Shown: positions 1 through 8,907, counted from the stretch's first letter. The stretch is DNA of 64,000 bases from Nocardioides lianchengensis (GCF_900101465.1 NZ_FMZM01000009.1:201583-265582), one strand, 5' to 3'. Notes: generated by a model not told the origin, from the letters alone. A program made the numbers and translations.

Positions 1-1835
1 CCCTGCGGCTCGCGCTCGAGCAGCGCGGTCGCGTAGCGGGACGTGGCGAGCACGTGGGCCAGCCGGGTGGCGACCTCGCCCTCGTCGCGCAGCGTGGCCA
101 GGAACCACGGCGTCTCGCCGAGCGACTCGCTGATCCGCCGGAACCCGAACAGCCCGGCGTCGGGGTCGGGCCCCTCGGCGAACCACTGCAGCATCGCCGG
201 CAGCAGCGCCCGCTGGATGTTGGAGCGGCGGCTGACCCCGCTGGTCAGCGCCTCCAGGTGCCGCAGCGCGGCCTGCGGGTCGAGGTAGCCGAGCGCCCCG
301 AGCCGCTTGACCGCCGCCTCCGGGGAGAGCCGTACGTCGTGCCCGGGCAGCGCCGCCACAGCCGAGAGCAGCGGCCGGTAGAACAGCTTCACGTGCAGCC
401 GGCGCACCTCGCGCCGGTGGTGCGCCCAGGTCTTCTCGAGCGTCTCGACCGGCGCCTTCAGGAACCCCATGCTGCGGCCCAGCCGGCGCAGCGACGGCTC
501 ATCGGCGGGCACCACGTGGGTACGACGGAGCTGGTCGAGCTGGATCCGGTGCTCCAGGGTGCGCAGGAACTCGTAGGCCTCGTGCAGGGCGATGCCGTCC
601 TCACGGCCGACGTACCCGCCGTCGGTGAGGTGGGCCAGCGCGCTGAGCGTCGTGGGCGAGCGGATCGACTCGTCGGCCCGGCCGTGCACCAGCTGCAGCA
701 GCTGGACGGCGAACTCGACGTCGCGCAGCCCGCCCGAGCCGAGCTTGAGCTGCCGCTCGGCGTCCTTGGCGGGGATGTGGTCGACGACGCGGCGCCGCAT
801 GGCCTGGGTGTCCTCGACGAACCCCTCGCGCTCGGCCGCGCTCCACACCAGCGGCGCGACCAGCTCGACGTACTCCTGGCCCAGGGCGAGGTCGCCGGCG
901 ACCGGCCGGGCCTTCAGCAGCGCCTGGAACTCCCAGGTCTTCGCCCAGCGCTCGTAGTAGGCCCGGTTGCTGGCCAGGGTGCGGGTGAGCGGCCCCTGCT
1001 TGCCCTCCGGGCGCAGGTTGGCGTCGACCGGCCAGATGGTGCCCTCGCGGGTGTGGTCGCCGCAGATCCGGATCAGGTGGCTCGCCAGCTGGGTGGCCAC
1101 CCTGAGCGCGGCGTTCTCGGGCGCCCCCTCCACCGGCTCGTGGACGAAGACCACGTCGACGTCGGAGACGTAGTTGAGCTCGTGGCCGCCGCACTTGCCC
1201 ATCGCGATCACGGCCAGCCGGACCTGGCCGGCTGTCTCCCCCACCCGCTGCCGGGCGACGGCGAGCGCCGCCTCCAGGGTGCCGGCGGCCAGGTCGGAGA
1301 GCTCGGCCGCGGCGTCGTCGAGCCCCAGGTCGTGGGTCAGGTCGCGCGCGGCCAGCCGCAGCAGCACCCGGCGGTACTCCACCCGTAGCGCGTCCACGGC
1401 GTCCGCGTCGGGCACCGTCGCCGTGGGGGTCGGGTCCTGCGGGTCGGCGCCGACCACCCGCAGCAGGCCCGCTCGTACGGCGAAGGCCGGGGGCCGGGTC
1501 GACCCCAGGGTCGGGTCGGTCAGCTCGAGCCAGTGCTCGGGGTGCCGGGCCAGGTGGTCGCCGAGGGCCTGGCTGGCGCCGAGCACGCCCAGCAGCCGCA
1601 TCGCCGTGCCCTCGTCGTCGCAGAGCGTCCGGAGCATCACGGCCGGGTCGTCGAGCGCCTCGGCCAGCCGCACCAGCGCGCCCAGCGCCCGGCTCGGGTC
1701 GGCGGTGCGGGCCAGCAGCGCGAGCAGGCAGTCGGCGGCGTCGTCGCCGAGCCGGGCCAGGTCGGCCTGCGCCGCCTCGGTGTCGTCGAAGCCCAGCCGG
1801 AGCAGGTTGCCCTTGCTCGTGGCCGCCCGCATCAT
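1..1835 (-). CDS. glnE: bifunctional glutamine synthetase adenylyltransferase/deadenylase, C-terminal part outside window
   Basis: The reading frame stays open to the window edge, giving about 611 residues of a family that is usually 950-1000 long. Residues 212-232 carry the GlnE nucleotidyltransferase signature (MGKCGGHELNYVSDVDVVF), with the metal-binding SDVD at its centre. The C-terminal adenylylating half lies beyond base 1. GlnE transfers AMP to and from a tyrosine of glutamine synthetase I in response to nitrogen status. It starts with tandem ATGs and overlaps the stop of the upstream amidotransferase gene by four bases (ATGA), so translation is probably coupled. Order glnA2, amidotransferase, glnE resembles the glnA2-glnE pair of mycobacteria and streptomycetes, with one gene inserted. 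Confidence 0.95.
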   Translation of the reverse strand, partial: MMRAATSKGNLLRLGFDDTEAAQADLARLGDDAADCLLALLARTADPSRALGALVRLAEALDDPAVMLRTLCDDEGTAMRLLGVLGASQALGDHLARHPEHWLELTDPTLGSTRPPAFAVRAGLLRVVGADPQDPTPTATVPDADAVDALRVEYRRVLLRLAARDLTHDLGLDDAAAELSDLAAGTLEAALAVARQRVGETAGQVRLAVIAMGKCGGHELNYVSDVDVVFVHEPVEGAPENAALRVATQLASHLIRICGDHTREGTIWPVDANLRPEGKQGPLTRTLASNRAYYERWAKTWEFQALLKARPVAGDLALGQEYVELVAPLVWSAAEREGFVEDTQAMRRRVVDHIPAKDAERQLKLGSGGLRDVEFAVQLLQLVHGRADESIRSPTTLSALAHLTDGGYVGREDGIALHEAYEFLRTLEHRIQLDQLRRTHVVPADEPSLRRLGRSMGFLKAPVETLEKTWAHHRREVRRLHVKLFYRPLLSAVAALPGHDVRLSPEAAVKRLGALGYLDPQAALRHLEALTSGVSRRSNIQRALLPAMLQWFAEGPDPDAGLFGFRRISESLGETPWFLATLRDEGEVATRLAHVLATSRYATALLEREPQ

Positions 1836-2560
1836 GACGGCGACACCCGGGCGGCCACCCGCGCGAACCCGTGGGCCAGCGGCGCCCAGGTAGCCTCCAG
1901 CTCCGCCGCGGCCGCCTCGACCGCGCCCAGCAGCTCCGCCTGGTCGATCCCGGCCGCCTCGTGGGAGCCCGCGTCGTCGGCGGCCCAGCGGCCGAGGATC
2001 TCGTGGTCGACCTCGGGGTGCAGCTGCAGGCCCCACGCCCGGGGCCCGAACCGGAGCGCCTGCACCTCCCCGGCAGGCGCCGTCGCCAGCAGCACGGCGC
2101 CGGGCGGCGGCTCGACCACCACGTCGTTGTTCCAGTGCGCCCCACGAGCCGGCGCGGGCGCCTCGGCGAGCGGGCCGAACAGCTCGTCGGTCGCGGCCTC
2201 GGCGGTCCAGCCGACCTCGAGCAGGCCGAGCTGCTGGCCGGCGGGGTTGCGTCGTACGACGCCGCCGAGGGCGCTGCTCACCAGCTGGTGACCGAGGCAG
2301 ATCCCCAGCAGCGGGACCCCGTCGGCGACCGCCGCCCGCGCCAGCGCCTTGGTCGGCGCCAGCCAGGCGTGCTCGGCGTCATCGTCGGCGCCCATCGAGC
2401 CGCCGAGCACCAGCAGCGCGTCGTGGTCGGCCAGGGTCGCCGGCAGGTCGTCGCCGGCGTACGGGCGTCGTACGTCGAGCTGCGCGCCGGCGTCGGCCAG
2501 CCACCCGCCGACCAGGGCCGGCGGGCAGTCGTCCTCGTGCTGGACGACCAGGATCGGCAT
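1832..2560 (-). CDS. class I glutamine amidotransferase (GMP synthase-like GATase1 domain)
   Basis: The product has 242 residues and is a stand-alone GATase1 domain. The nucleophile elbow is GICLGHQLV with Cys88, and the His/Glu pair lies in LHPEVD (His181, Glu183), so the catalytic triad is intact. Such proteins hydrolyse glutamine or cleave gamma-glutamyl bonds; no acceptor domain is fused. It overlaps glnA2 upstream by one base (TGATG) and glnE downstream by four, so the three genes form one tight operon. Given that Streptomyces GlnA2 ligates glutamate to polyamines, a gamma-glutamyl hydrolase role is possible, but that is inference. The true substrate cannot be read from the sequence. Confidence 0.85.
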   Translation of the reverse strand: MPILVVQHEDDCPPALVGGWLADAGAQLDVRRPYAGDDLPATLADHDALLVLGGSMGADDDAEHAWLAPTKALARAAVADGVPLLGICLGHQLVSSALGGVVRRNPAGQQLGLLEVGWTAEAATDELFGPLAEAPAPARGAHWNNDVVVEPPPGAVLLATAPAGEVQALRFGPRAWGLQLHPEVDHEILGRWAADDAGSHEAAGIDQAELLGAVEAAAAELEATWAPLAHGFARVAARVSPS

Positions 2561-3900
2561 CAGATGACCGGGAGCATCCGGTCACGCTCGAAGGCGGAGA
2601 CCTGGCCGCGGTACTCGTCCCACTCCGCGCGCTTGTTGCGCAGGAAGAAGTCGAAGACGTGCTCGCCCAGGGTCTCGGCGAGCAGCTCGGAGTCCTCGGC
2701 GATGGCGATCGCCTCGTTGAGGCTGCGCGGCAGCGGCTCGATGCCGAGCGCCTTGCGCTCGCGCTCGGTCAGCGACCAGACGTCGTCCTCGGCCTCGCGC
2801 GGGAGCTCGTAGCCCTCCTCGATGCCCTTCATGCCCGCGGCCAGCATCACGGCGAACGCGAGGTAGGGGTTGCAGGCGGCGTCGAGGGTGCGCAGCTCGA
2901 CCCGGGTCGACGGGCCCTTGTTGGGCTTGTACATCGGGACCCGGATCATCGCCGAGCGGTTGTTGTGGCCCCAGCAGATGTACGACGGCGCCTCGCCGCC
3001 GAACATCAGCCGCTTGTAGCTGTTGACCCACTGGTTGGTGACCACCGTGATCTCCGGCGCGTGCCGGAGCAGGCCGGCGATGAACTGCCGGCCGGTCTGG
3101 GAGAGCTGGTACTCGGCGCCGGCCTCGTAGAAGGCGTTCTGGTCGCCGTCGAAGAGCGAGACGTGGGTGTGCATGCCCGAGCCGGGGTGGGTCGTGAACG
3201 GCTTCGGCATGAAGCTGGCCCAGATGTCCTGGCCGAGCGCCACCTCCCGGATGACGGTGCGGAAGGTCATGATGTTGTCGGCGGTGCTGAGCGCGTCGGC
3301 GTACCGCAGGTCGATCTCCTGCTGGCCCGGGCCGCCCTCGTGGTGGCTGAACTCCACCGAGATCCCCATCGCCTCGAGCATGGTGATCGCCTCGCGGCGG
3401 AAGTCGGCGCCGTGCGACTGAGCGGTGTGGTCGAAGTAGCCGCTGCGGTCGACCGGGATCGGGTCGGCGCCCGCGACCGGGCTGTCCTTGAAGAGGTAGA
3501 ACTCGATCTCGGGGTGCGTGTAGAAGGTGAAGCCCTTCTCCGCGGCCTTGCCGAGGGTGCGCTTGAGGACGTGGCGCGGGTCGGCGTACGACGGGGAGCC
3601 GTCGGGCATCACGATGTCGCAGAACATCCGGGCCGTCGACGGGCCCTCACCCGTGCGCCACGGGAGGATCTGGAAGGTCGACGGGTCCGGCTTGGCCAGC
3701 ATGTCGGCCTCGTAGACCCGGGCGAAGCCCTCGATCGCCGAGCCGTCGAAGCCGATCCCCTCCGCGAACGCGCCCTCGAGCTCGGCCGGGGCCACCGCGA
3801 CGGACTTCAGGAAGCCCAGCACGTCGGTGAACCAGAGCCGGACGAACCGGACGTCGCGCTCTTCGAGTGCGCGGAGTACGAAGTCTTCCTGCTTGCCCAT
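2560..3900 (-). CDS. glnA2: glutamine synthetase-like protein, GlnA2 type (GSI-alpha, no adenylylation site)
   Basis: The 446-residue product matches actinobacterial GlnA2 throughout: N-terminal MGKQEDFVLRALEERDVRFV, beta-grasp region with GFDGSAIEGF, catalytic region with EFSHHEGGPGQQEIDLRYAD, and the NNRSAMIRVP nucleotide-binding segment. At the position where GlnA1 has the adenylylated Tyr (NLYDLP), this protein reads DDVWSLTERE, with Trp375 in place of Tyr. It is therefore unlikely to be a GlnE substrate, even though glnE lies in the same operon. Streptomyces GlnA2 acts as a gamma-glutamylpolyamine synthetase; whether that holds here is inference. The ATG is preceded at six bases by TACGCT, which fits a leaderless transcript, and supports this start over longer alternatives. 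Confidence 0.93.
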   Translation of the reverse strand: MGKQEDFVLRALEERDVRFVRLWFTDVLGFLKSVAVAPAELEGAFAEGIGFDGSAIEGFARVYEADMLAKPDPSTFQILPWRTGEGPSTARMFCDIVMPDGSPSYADPRHVLKRTLGKAAEKGFTFYTHPEIEFYLFKDSPVAGADPIPVDRSGYFDHTAQSHGADFRREAITMLEAMGISVEFSHHEGGPGQQEIDLRYADALSTADNIMTFRTVIREVALGQDIWASFMPKPFTTHPGSGMHTHVSLFDGDQNAFYEAGAEYQLSQTGRQFIAGLLRHAPEITVVTNQWVNSYKRLMFGGEAPSYICWGHNNRSAMIRVPMYKPNKGPSTRVELRTLDAACNPYLAFAVMLAAGMKGIEEGYELPREAEDDVWSLTERERKALGIEPLPRSLNEAIAIAEDSELLAETLGEHVFDFFLRNKRAEWDEYRGQVSAFERDRMLPVI

Positions 3901-3906
3901 GGCTGC

Positions 3907-3912
3907 AGCGTA
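3907..3912 (-). promoter_or_regulatory. -10 box of glnA2 operon, leaderless type
   Basis: On the minus strand TACGCT lies exactly six bases before the glnA2 ATG at 3900, the geometry of actinobacterial leaderless promoters. No convincing Shine-Dalgarno sequence is present in the gap. Confidence 0.55.
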
Positions 3913-3920
3913 GTGGTCGC

Positions 3921-4352
3921 TCAGTCGCCTTCGAGCACGTGCTCCTCGCGGTCCGAGACCGTCGGCCGGCCCCGGTTGCAGAACACCTCGATCTCGATCG
4001 AGCGCGGGCCCTGCGAGAACACCGCGTCGATGTCGTCGTCGGGCTCGGTCTCGAAGCTGACCACCTGCCAGCCGGCGGCGGCGTCGGGGCGCGCCTCGAT
4101 GCCGTGCGCGACGGTGCCGCGGCACTCCACGACGAGCGCGCCGAACTCGTCGTCCAGCTCGGTGCGCACCCGCTGGGCGTCCGGGTCGGCGCTGGGGGTG
4201 GCGGCGAGGTCGGCGGGCGGCAGCGCCGTGCCCACCTGGCCACGGTCACGCACCCCGGCGCCCGCGCTGGTCACCGCGAGCACGCCGACCGTCACCGCGA
4301 GCGCCGCGGCGACCACCCAGGCCAGGGCGTAGCGCAGCGCTCGTGAGGTCAC
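3921..4352 (-). CDS. membrane-anchored exported protein of unknown function
   Basis: The 143-residue product begins with GTG. Residues 9-29 form one hydrophobic helix (YALAWVVAAALAVTVGVLAV) followed by a polar, acidic domain, so it is either a signal-anchor or an uncleaved signal peptide with the bulk outside. Two cysteines (in VECRG and VFCNRG) sit far apart and could form a disulfide outside the cell. It lies 20 bases upstream of glnA2, but glnA2 seems to have its own promoter, so an operon is uncertain. I do not recognise a named family. Confidence 0.7.
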   Translation of the reverse strand: MTSRALRYALAWVVAAALAVTVGVLAVTSAGAGVRDRGQVGTALPPADLAATPSADPDAQRVRTELDDEFGALVVECRGTVAHGIEARPDAAAGWQVVSFETEPDDDIDAVFSQGPRSIEIEVFCNRGRPTVSDREEHVLEGD

Positions 4353-4383
4353 GCGCCCACGCTAGACGGTGGGTGGGCTCCGC

Positions 4384-4389
4384 TACGGT
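4384..4389 (+). promoter_or_regulatory. -10 box for the OmpR-type regulator gene
   Basis: TACGGT lies six bases before the GTG at 4396, again the leaderless spacing. It fixes the start of the response regulator at 4396 rather than at an in-frame codon further upstream. Confidence 0.55.
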
Positions 4390-4395
4390 CTCGGT

Positions 4396-5082
4396 GTGGC
4401 GCAGGTGCTGATCATCGAGGACGACGCCCGGATCCGGCCCCTGCTGATGAAGGCGCTCGGCGAGCGGGGGTACGCCGTCGCCTCGGCCTCCACCGGCATG
4501 CAGGGCCTGTCGATGGCCGTCGAGAACCGTCCCGACCTGGTGATCCTCGACCTCGGCCTGCCCGACATCGACGGCACCCAGGTGCTGACCATGCTCCGCG
4601 CCGTCAGCGACGTCCCGGTGATCGTGGCCAGCGCCCGCGACGACGACCCGTCGCTGGTCGGCTGCCTCGACGCGGGCGCCGACGACTACGTCGTCAAGCC
4701 CTACACGACCACTCAGCTGGAGGCGCGGATCCGCGCGGTGATGCGCCGTGCGGGCGGGACCGCCGAGGCTCGCGGACCGCTGACGGTCGGCGGGCTGGAG
4801 ATCGACGTACCCGGGCGGCGGGCGTCGCTGGATGGGGTCGCGCTCGACCTGTCGCCGCGCGAGTTCGACCTGCTGCGCCACCTCGCCGAGCACGCGGGCG
4901 AGGTGGTCACCAAGCGGCAGCTGCTGACCGACGTATGGCACCAGGCCTGGGGCGGGTCCGACAAGACCGTCGACGTCCACCTGTCCTGGCTGCGCCGCAA
5001 GCTCGGCGAGACCGCCGCCGACCCGCGCTACCTGCACACGGTGCGCGGCGTCGGCGTACGCCTCGCGGCGCCCGAGGCCTAG
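4396..5082 (+). CDS. OmpR/PhoB-family response regulator
   Basis: With the GTG start the product is 228 residues: a receiver domain (about 1-118) and a winged-helix DNA-binding domain (about 132-226). The phosphoacceptor is Asp52 (VILDLGLPD), the acidic pocket is EDD near the start, and the conserved Lys is Lys101 (YVVKPY). The effector domain shows SPREFDLLRHLAEHAG, KTVDVHLSWLRRKL and the terminal VRGVGVRL. The kinase gene follows two bases after the stop, so the pair is one operon. It is divergent from the membrane-anchored gene with only 43 bases between. Target genes are unknown; the two small exported proteins just downstream are candidates. Confidence 0.93.
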   Translation: MAQVLIIEDDARIRPLLMKALGERGYAVASASTGMQGLSMAVENRPDLVILDLGLPDIDGTQVLTMLRAVSDVPVIVASARDDDPSLVGCLDAGADDYVVKPYTTTQLEARIRAVMRRAGGTAEARGPLTVGGLEIDVPGRRASLDGVALDLSPREFDLLRHLAEHAGEVVTKRQLLTDVWHQAWGGSDKTVDVHLSWLRRKLGETAADPRYLHTVRGVGVRLAAPEA

Positions 5083-5084
5083 CC

Positions 5085-6389
5085 GTGCGCCGCAGCCTGA
5101 TCACCACCGTCGCGGCGGCGGTCGCGATGGTGCTGCTCGCGATGCTGGTGCCGATGGCGGTGCTGCTGCGCGACTACGCCCTGGAGGACCGGCTCTCGCG
5201 GGCCGCGCTGGAGGTGCAGGCCACCGAGGCCGCCGTGTCGCGCTACGGGACCGACCGCGGCGACCTCCAGCAGTACGTCGAGAGCATCAACCGCGGCGAC
5301 GGCGTCCGCACGACCGTGCTCTACCCCGACGAGATCAGCGTCGGTCCGGACCCGGGCGAGGACTACGACACGGTGCGGGCCCGCAACACCGGCCAGGCCC
5401 GGATCGCCGACGTCGACGACGGGGTCGAGTTCCTGGTGCCGGTCTCGCTCGGCGGCAGCTCCGCCGCTCCCGGGGACACCCCGGTGATCCGGGTCGTGGT
5501 CGAGCGACCCGGGCTGGAGTCGGGGATCGTGCGCAGCCTCGTGGTGCTGCTGCTCCTGGGTCTGGTGCTGCTGGTGGGCGCGCTGGTGCTGGCCGACCGG
5601 CTGGGCCGCTCGTTCGTGCAGCCGGTCCGCGCGCTGGCGGCGTACGCCCAGCAGCTCGGCGACCGGCGGCGACCGGAGCCCGTCGTACCAGCGGGGCCGC
5701 CGGAGGTCCGGGAGCTCGCTACGGCGCTGAACCGGCTGGTCGGGCGGATCGAGGTGCTGCTCGAGCGGGAGCGGGCCGGGGTCGCCGACGTCTCGCACCG
5801 GCTGCGCACCCCGATCACCGCGCTGCGGCTGCGCATCGAGGGCGTCGCCGACCCCGCCGAGCGCGATCGGCTCGCCGGCGACCTCGACGAGCTGGAGGCG
5901 ATGGTCGAGCACGTCGTCCGCGAGGCCCGGCGCTCCGAGCGCGAGGGCCTGGTCGCCTCCTGCGACGCCCTCGCGGTGGTGGCCGAGCGAGCCCGGTTCT
6001 GGGAGCCGCTGGCCGAGGACCAGGGCCGCGCCTTCACCCTCGCCGTCGACCCCGGGGTCGCGCTCGTACAGGCCGCCGAGGAGGACCTGCGCGCCCTGGT
6101 CGACGTGCTGCTCGACAACGTCTTCACCCACACCCCGGAGGGGGCGGCGGTCCGGGTGAGCGGCCGGCTCCGCGACGCCGGCGGGGCGGTCCTGTCCGTC
6201 GAGGACGACGGAGCCGGCTTCCCCGACGGACTCGACGTCGTCGGACGCGGTACGTCGGGCGCCGGCTCGACCGGGCTGGGGCTCTCCATCGTCGACAAGA
6301 CCGCCACCGAGTCCGGTGGCGGTCTGTCGGTCGGGTCGTCCCCGTCGGGCGGCGGACGGGTCGTCGTGGAGCTCGGCCCGCCCGCCTAG
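5085..6389 (+). CDS. HAMP-containing sensor histidine kinase
   Basis: The 434-residue product starts at GTG 5085, two bases after the regulator stop. Helix 1 (about 5-28) and helix 2 (about 150-172) flank an extracytoplasmic sensor loop of about 120 residues. A HAMP linker follows, then the dimerisation/phosphoacceptor box with His238 (DVSHRLRTPI) and an HATPase domain with an N box (LLDNVFTHT), DDGAG and GLGLSIV. It is expected to phosphorylate Asp52 of the preceding regulator. The sensor loop shows no recognised ligand-binding family, so the signal is unknown. Confidence 0.93.
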   Translation: MRRSLITTVAAAVAMVLLAMLVPMAVLLRDYALEDRLSRAALEVQATEAAVSRYGTDRGDLQQYVESINRGDGVRTTVLYPDEISVGPDPGEDYDTVRARNTGQARIADVDDGVEFLVPVSLGGSSAAPGDTPVIRVVVERPGLESGIVRSLVVLLLLGLVLLVGALVLADRLGRSFVQPVRALAAYAQQLGDRRRPEPVVPAGPPEVRELATALNRLVGRIEVLLERERAGVADVSHRLRTPITALRLRIEGVADPAERDRLAGDLDELEAMVEHVVREARRSEREGLVASCDALAVVAERARFWEPLAEDQGRAFTLAVDPGVALVQAAEEDLRALVDVLLDNVFTHTPEGAAVRVSGRLRDAGGAVLSVEDDGAGFPDGLDVVGRGTSGAGSTGLGLSIVDKTATESGGGLSVGSSPSGGGRVVVELGPPA

Positions 6390-6407
6390 ATCACTAGCCC
6401 TCGTGGA

Positions 6408-6788
6408 TCAGCGCACGACGATCTTGGCGCTGCACTTCTGGGTGCTGCCGACCCGCTTCGCGGAGAACCGGAAGGTGTCCTTGCCCTTCGTGTTGCGGGC
6501 GAACCGCTCGAGGTCGAGGTCGCCCTCGTAGTCGGCGGTGCGAGTGACCTTGGCGATCCGCTTGCCGTCGTGGCGGACGGCCACGACCCACTGGGAGCCG
6601 GGGGTCACGCGGTCGAGGTCGACGTTGACCTCGAAGCCGCGGCCCTCGCGGTCGACGGAGAGCTCGTAGCTGCCGGTGCCGCAGCGGCCGTGCCGCTCGA
6701 CGTCGGCGCTGGCCGGCATGGTGGTCGCGACCAGGGCGGTGGCGGGGACGGCCGCGAGGGTGAGGGCGGCGATGGTCTTCTTCAGCAT
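6408..6788 (-). CDS. small exported protein, paralogue of the neighbouring gene
   Basis: The 126-residue product has a classical signal peptide (MLKKTIAALTLAAVPATALV, cleavage probably after ASA near residue 28). The mature part starts with a Cys-Gly ... YELSVD segment and ends with a second Cys in QKCSAK, suggesting one disulfide and a small beta-rich fold. The next gene has the same layout (CGGNAYELAVE ... PCVARL), so the two arose by duplication. Function is not known. It converges on the histidine kinase gene with 18 bases between the stops. Confidence 0.7.
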   Translation of the reverse strand: MLKKTIAALTLAAVPATALVATTMPASADVERHGRCGTGSYELSVDREGRGFEVNVDLDRVTPGSQWVVAVRHDGKRIAKVTRTADYEGDLDLERFARNTKGKDTFRFSAKRVGSTQKCSAKIVVR

Positions 6789-6825
6789 GGGGATCTCTTC
6801 TCGCTCGGTGTCTCGTGGGTGGGGA

Positions 6826-7200
6826 TCAGCGGGTGAGGCGGGCGACGCAGGGCTCGCCGCCCTCGGGCGTGGCGGTCACGGTGAACTCGTCGCCGTCGTC
6901 GCCGTTCGCGGGGACGTCGACGTCGAGCTCGGCGTCCTCGTCAGTGGTCCGGGAGCCGTCGAGGAGGGTGCGGTCGCCCTGCTCGACCAGGACCTGCCAG
7001 GTCTCGCCGGCGTTGGCGGCCTGCAGCTCGAAGGTCACCTCGACCTGCCCGTCCTCGTCCTCGACGGCCAGCTCGTAGGCATTGCCGCCGCAGGTGTCGC
7101 GGACGGAGGTCTCGTCGTCGCCGCCGAGCGCCAGCCAGGCACCCAGCCCGACCGCCACCAGGACGGCGACGGCCGCGACGGCCAGTACGGCCTTCTTCAT
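6826..7200 (-). CDS. small exported or membrane-tethered protein, paralogue of the gene at 6408-6788
   Basis: With the ATG at 7200 (GGGAG five bases upstream) the product has 124 residues; a GTG two codons earlier is a weaker option. Residues 3-28 are a signal peptide or anchor (KKAVLAVAAVAVLVAVGLGAWLAL). The mature part is very acidic and shares with the neighbour an N-terminal Cys-Gly-...-YEL-V motif and one C-terminal Cys. Both genes read the same way, 37 bases apart, so they may be co-transcribed. No function is assigned. Confidence 0.7.
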   Translation of the reverse strand: MKKAVLAVAAVAVLVAVGLGAWLALGGDDETSVRDTCGGNAYELAVEDEDGQVEVTFELQAANAGETWQVLVEQGDRTLLDGSRTTDEDAELDVDVPANGDDGDEFTVTATPEGGEPCVARLTR

Positions 7201-7374
7201 GTTCACTCCCGGGGTTCGTGTCGATCTGACCCCCGAAGGTTCGCGCGGCGCGCGCTAAGCGCGAACCAGGCGATCGCTAACGGCAGGTAAAGCCGACCAC
7301 CCGTAATCCGCCCGCAGCGGCCCGGCCGGGGATACGGTGGCGGTCGCTGTCCCCCACCTGTGCGAGGCCGTCCC

Positions 7375-8895
7375 GTGAGCTCCACCCGTCCCGTCGTCGC
7401 CGGCACCGCGATCACCGCGCTCGCCGCGCTCGCCGTCACCGGCCTGGCCTTCCCGGCGCCTGCGGGCGCCCCCGACCCGGCCGGCCGGGCCGCGGAGGCC
7501 GTCGTACCGCTGGACGGCGCCGTTCGTACGACGGCGCCGGAGCGGAAGGGTCCGCGACCGAACATCCTGATGTTCACCGTCGACGACATGACGATCGGCG
7601 ACCTGCCCTACCTGCCCAACCTGAACCGCTACCTGGTCAGGAAGGGCACCACCCTCACCCAGGGCACCGCGCCGACGCCGATCTGCGTGCCGGCGCGGGC
7701 CAGCCTGCTCACGGGGCAGTACGCCCACAACCACGGCGCGCTGACCATCGAGGGCACCGGCGGCGGCTTCGACGCGTTCCGCGACGCGAACACGCTGCCG
7801 GTGTGGCTGCGCCGCGCCGGCTACGACACGTTCTTCTCGGGCAAGTACCTCAACGGCTACGGCATGGACGACCCCCGCTACATCCCGCCGGGGTGGACCG
7901 GGTGGCGCGGGTCGGTCGACATGAGCACCTACGGCTTCTACAACACCCGCTACAACATCAACGGCGATGTCGTCACGAAGTCCGCGCACAACTCCGACGT
8001 GCTCAACGGCTTCACCACGAAGGTGATCGGCGAGCGCGCGAAGAAGCGCAAGCCGTGGTTCATGTGGACCAACTTCGTCGCCCCGCACCACGGCGGTCGG
8101 CACGAGTCGGACGACCCCTCGACCGACCTGCTGAAGACGACGATGCCGGCCGCGCGCGACCGCAATACCTTCCGCGACCTCGACCTTCCGCGTGACCCGG
8201 AGATGTGGAAGGCGGGCGGCAGCCCGTGGGCGAAGCCGCCGGCGTCGCCGGCGTTCAAGCGGGCGGTGCGCGAGGCCAACCAGCAGCGGATCGAGTCGCT
8301 GCAGTCCGTCGACGACGCGGTCGGCGCGGCGGTGCGGAAGCTGCGTCGTACGGGGCAGCTGAGGAACACCTACCTGATCTTCACCTCCGACAACGGCTTC
8401 CTGGTCGGCCACCACAACAAGGACGGCAAGCTGGTCCCGTTCGACCGGTCGCTGCGGGTGCCGATGGTCGTGCGCGGCCCGGGGATCCCGAAGAACCGCC
8501 GGGTCGCGACGCCGACCACCAACCCCGACATCCCGGTCACCATCGCGGCCATCGCCGGCGCCAGGCCGGGCCGCAAGGTCGACGGGGTGAACGTGCTGCC
8601 CTACTGGCGCTCGCGCACCGACTACGTCCGCCCTATCCCGATCGAGGCCTACCCGGTGAAGGGCGGTCGCGGCCGGATCTACTCCGGCATCCGCTACGGC
8701 CAGTGGACCTACGTGCTGCTGCCCAGCGGCAAGGAGGTGCTCTTCAACCGGGCCACCGACCCCGGCGAGCTGAAGAACGTGGTCCGCAAGAGGAAGTACC
8801 GCTCCACCGTGCGCGAGCTGCGCCGGCTGAACCGGGGCTACCGCGACTGCGCCGGCGCGACGTGCCCGGGCACGGAGACCTTCACCGCGCGCTGA
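7375..8895 (+). CDS. exported type I sulfatase (formylglycine-dependent)
   Basis: With GTG 7375 the product is 506 residues; GTG 7360 is an alternative. A signal peptide ends around residue 32. The core begins with PNILMFTVDDM, whose two Asp residues bind the metal. The sulfatase signature reads PICVPARASLLTGQ: Cys104 in a CxPxR motif is the residue oxidised to formylglycine. The later SDNGFLVGHHNKDGK segment supplies further metal and sulfate ligands. The overall pattern resembles N-acetylglucosamine-6-sulfatase-like arylsulfatases, but the substrate cannot be set. The gene converges on a formylglycine-generating enzyme, its expected activator. Confidence 0.92.
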   Translation: MSSTRPVVAGTAITALAALAVTGLAFPAPAGAPDPAGRAAEAVVPLDGAVRTTAPERKGPRPNILMFTVDDMTIGDLPYLPNLNRYLVRKGTTLTQGTAPTPICVPARASLLTGQYAHNHGALTIEGTGGGFDAFRDANTLPVWLRRAGYDTFFSGKYLNGYGMDDPRYIPPGWTGWRGSVDMSTYGFYNTRYNINGDVVTKSAHNSDVLNGFTTKVIGERAKKRKPWFMWTNFVAPHHGGRHESDDPSTDLLKTTMPAARDRNTFRDLDLPRDPEMWKAGGSPWAKPPASPAFKRAVREANQQRIESLQSVDDAVGAAVRKLRRTGQLRNTYLIFTSDNGFLVGHHNKDGKLVPFDRSLRVPMVVRGPGIPKNRRVATPTTNPDIPVTIAAIAGARPGRKVDGVNVLPYWRSRTDYVRPIPIEAYPVKGGRGRIYSGIRYGQWTYVLLPSGKEVLFNRATDPGELKNVVRKRKYRSTVRELRRLNRGYRDCAGATCPGTETFTAR

Positions 8896-8907
8896 TCGCG
8901 TGTCCGG

